Positions 62,777 through 64,000 of a stretch of 64,000 nucleotides of DNA are shown one piece after another. This DNA comes from Bacillota bacterium (GTDB taxonomy: Bacteria; Bacillota; Clostridia; DSM-8532). The notes below the pieces were generated by a model. That model was given only the letters and a program-made list of their open reading frames with translations. It searched no databases and was not told the origin of the DNA. The stretch lies in assembly GCA_023415825.1 (NCBI GenBank), contig JAEZJF010000021.1, forward strand, positions 148,153-212,152, read 5' to 3'. The position numbers and the translations under genes were made by a program. The stretch's first letter is position 1; every line of letters begins with the position of its first letter.

Positions 62777-62916
62777 CATATAACGTCCCAGTTTTACGAC
62801 GCCGTCGAACCAGACCAGCGGAGCTCTTCTCTTTAGCGGCGCTTGCCGCCCGGTGAGACGGTGTGGCAGCAATGACCCAAAAGCACGCCCGAAGCGTAAA
62901 AGCATTGTTATACGTA
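62777..62916 (-). repeat. attC-like site, well preserved
   Basis: Minus strand: 5' end ACGTATAACAATGCTTTTACGC (shown as R'' CGTATAAC and L'' TTTTACG), 3' end GTCGTAAAACTGGGACGTTATATG in parts. The arms TAAC-AATGC-TTTTACG and CGTAAAA-CTGGGAC-GTTA pair, leaving the central unpaired spacers typical of attC. Interior GCGGCGCTTGCCGC and CCGGTGAGACGG. 140 bp. Confidence 0.9.
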
Positions 62917-62980
62917 GTAGCGGTAAATAAGGCTAATAATTATTTTTATAAATTTATATTTAGTATTATTCGTGATATAT

Positions 62981-63490
62981 TTACTTATGTTTAAAAAAAA
63001 TGTTTTGCTCTGATTTTATAAAGTTTATAAACTCATCAATACTCCCCACGGTAAATCCATTTTTATCTAATCTAATTCCATATCCAGTTTTTATTTCAAG
63101 AAATAAATAGTCCTCATTTTCCATAAGTTTAACAACTTGGTTCCATTGATACTTGATTGTTATATTCCCATCAATTGATACAATTGAATCACCAAACTGA
63201 ACTGTTCTTTCCCATTCATAAGAACCCTGACTGATAGTAAGATTCTTAAAAGCTCTCGAGAATAATACTTTATCACTAAAAAATATCCTATAAACACAAT
63301 ATAGCATAAATAAAAGATAAAATACTACTAAATATGTGCTTTCTAGAATAACAGAAAACACAACCATAAATATGCAAAATATTAAAAACAGATAATTAAT
63401 TATGAACATTGGATTTTTCTTAAAAGGATGTTTCGAAAAATCCTTTCTCTTATTATTTACTTCATAAACTTGTAACAAAGATAAATTCAC
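62981..63490 (-). CDS. YcxB-like membrane protein
   Basis: 169 residues if the GTG at 63490 is used; the first ATG is at 63409 and no start has a clear ribosome site. A longer reading upstream is only translated attC-like sequence. Two membrane helices (FIINYLFLIFCIFMVVFSVI; LVVFYLLFMLYCVYRIFF), then the YcxB-type C-terminal domain: QWNQVVKLMENEDYLFLEI and IRLDKNGFTVGSIDEFINFI. Function unknown. This cassette has the cleanest boundaries of the array. Confidence 0.8.
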   Translation of the reverse strand: MNLSLLQVYEVNNKRKDFSKHPFKKNPMFIINYLFLIFCIFMVVFSVILESTYLVVFYLLFMLYCVYRIFFSDKVLFSRAFKNLTISQGSYEWERTVQFGDSIVSIDGNITIKYQWNQVVKLMENEDYLFLEIKTGYGIRLDKNGFTVGSIDEFINFIKSEQNIFFKHK

Positions 63491-63495
63491 TATTA

Positions 63496-63660
63496 CGTAT
63501 AACGTCCCAGTTTTACGACGCCGTCGAACCAGACCAGCGGAGCCTTTCCCTTTAACGGCGCTTGCCGCCCGGTGAGACGGTGTGGGCAGCATCGACCTCA
63601 TGAACTTCTTATTACGTCATTCTTCCTGCTGTGCCCTTTACGTAAAAGCATTGTTATATG
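63496..63660 (-). repeat. attC-like site, well preserved
   Basis: Minus strand from CATATAACAATGCTTTTACG (R'' CATATAAC, L'' TTTTACG) to CGTCGTAAAACTGGGACG with R' GTTATACG. Interior GGCGCTTGCCGCCCGGTGAG and TGAACTTCTTATTACGTCAT. 165 bp. Its R'' end predicts that the cassette it closes begins with GTTATATG, beyond the window. Confidence 0.9.
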
Positions 63661-63674
63661 CAGTTGCATAACAA

Positions 63675-64000
63675 TTAATCTATCTTAATTCCACACTCTT
63701 TTAAATATTTCTTAGCTGTCTCATCGTAAACGAATCCATTTTTTTCTAGTACATCTATATATCCTAAAATAATTGGGTGATACTTAGAATCCGGATATGT
63801 TTCAATAAACCTGATAAAACTATCACTATGCTCATTTGGATTTCCATAGTCATACCGCATGTAATCAAAGGTATCCATATCCAAGCATTGAGTATATAAA
63901 TAGATATAAAAATCTTTACTTTGTAATACTTTGTTTGCTACATATGTAAATTCTGAATACTCATCTAAATATTTTTCAAATCTTATTATGTAATCACTTA
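63675..64000 (-). CDS. Hypothetical protein, C-terminal part (start beyond the window)
   Basis: The reading frame is open from the stop at 63675 to the window edge, about 108 codons, so the gene starts outside. Helical repeats: IIRFEKYLDEYSEFTYVANKV, FIRFIETYPDSKYHPIILGYI (parts quoted separately) and YDETAKKYLKECGIKID. The spacing suggests TPR-like helices. No family recognised. It is followed by a well-preserved attC-like site. Confidence 0.7.
   Translation of the reverse strand, partial: SDYIIRFEKYLDEYSEFTYVANKVLQSKDFYIYLYTQCLDMDTFDYMRYDYGNPNEHSDSFIRFIETYPDSKYHPIILGYIDVLEKNGFVYDETAKKYLKECGIKID

Noticed and set aside
63491..63601. N-terminal extension of the YcxB-like protein
   Set aside because: The extension is translated repeat sequence; the cassette boundary falls at about 63502.
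43684..63660. The dispersed repeat as CRISPR, REP/ERIC or MITE
   Set aside because: Spacing is gene-sized and irregular, all copies keep one orientation relative to genes, there are no terminal inverted repeats with target duplications, and the end bases vary together by cassette, which favours attC.

Overview
The window looks like a chromosome segment of a Gram-positive anaerobe of the class Clostridia. The pointers are: a paired glgC-glgD, a CtsR-type operator in front of a dnaJ-like/clpB pair, a der-plsY-gpsA block, CymR/IscR-like Rrf2 regulators next to sulfur genes, an H+-pumping pyrophosphatase, a THF riboswitch on a folate ECF gene, and strong GGAGG ribosome sites almost everywhere. 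No rRNA or tRNA gene was seen.

Positions 1-39,300 are ordinary chromosome with mid-range base composition. In order: the end of a response regulator; a small zinc-ribbon gene; the cbpA-like/clpB stress operon; glycogen genes glgC-glgD; an XRE regulator with a membrane protein; der-plsY-gpsA; a cellodextrin phosphorylase behind a LacI/cre-like operator; a complete chemotaxis operon (cheW-mcp-cheR-cheA-cheB); a stand-alone murD; a three-gene operon of two membrane TIR-type proteins and a lipoprotein; a sulfur block (cysK, mnmA, metY, two Rrf2 regulators, tcdA); hppA; comB; traX-folT with a THF riboswitch; an alpha/beta hydrolase; and a NYN-domain protein.

From about 39,300 to the end the DNA is more AT-rich and holds some 35 small unrelated genes, nearly all on the minus strand and each with its own ribosome site: acetyltransferases, cupins, hydrolases, lipoproteins, a SUFU protein, kinases, a methyltransferase and unknowns. 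From about 45,100 (with one remnant at 43,700) the genes are separated by diverged copies of one repeat of about 80-210 bp. Read on the minus strand the repeat begins TAACAATGCTTTTACG, ends CGTAAAAC..GGGACGTTA, and lies 3' of the genes. This is the layout of integron attC sites. In the best-preserved cassettes the bases after the crossover G of one site are repeated, inverted, in the cassette's own 3' site, as cassette circularisation predicts. I read the region as the distal part of a chromosomal integron-type cassette array whose integrase and attI, if still present, lie beyond position 64,000. Such an array in a clostridial chromosome would be unusual and is the main finding.

An IS110-family element (about 60,601-62,171) has inserted into one attC-like site; its transposase is frameshifted, and its long 5' non-coding end is a candidate bridge-RNA region. 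Several sites toward the low-coordinate end are halved or fused to genes, so the array decays with distance from its presumed integration end.
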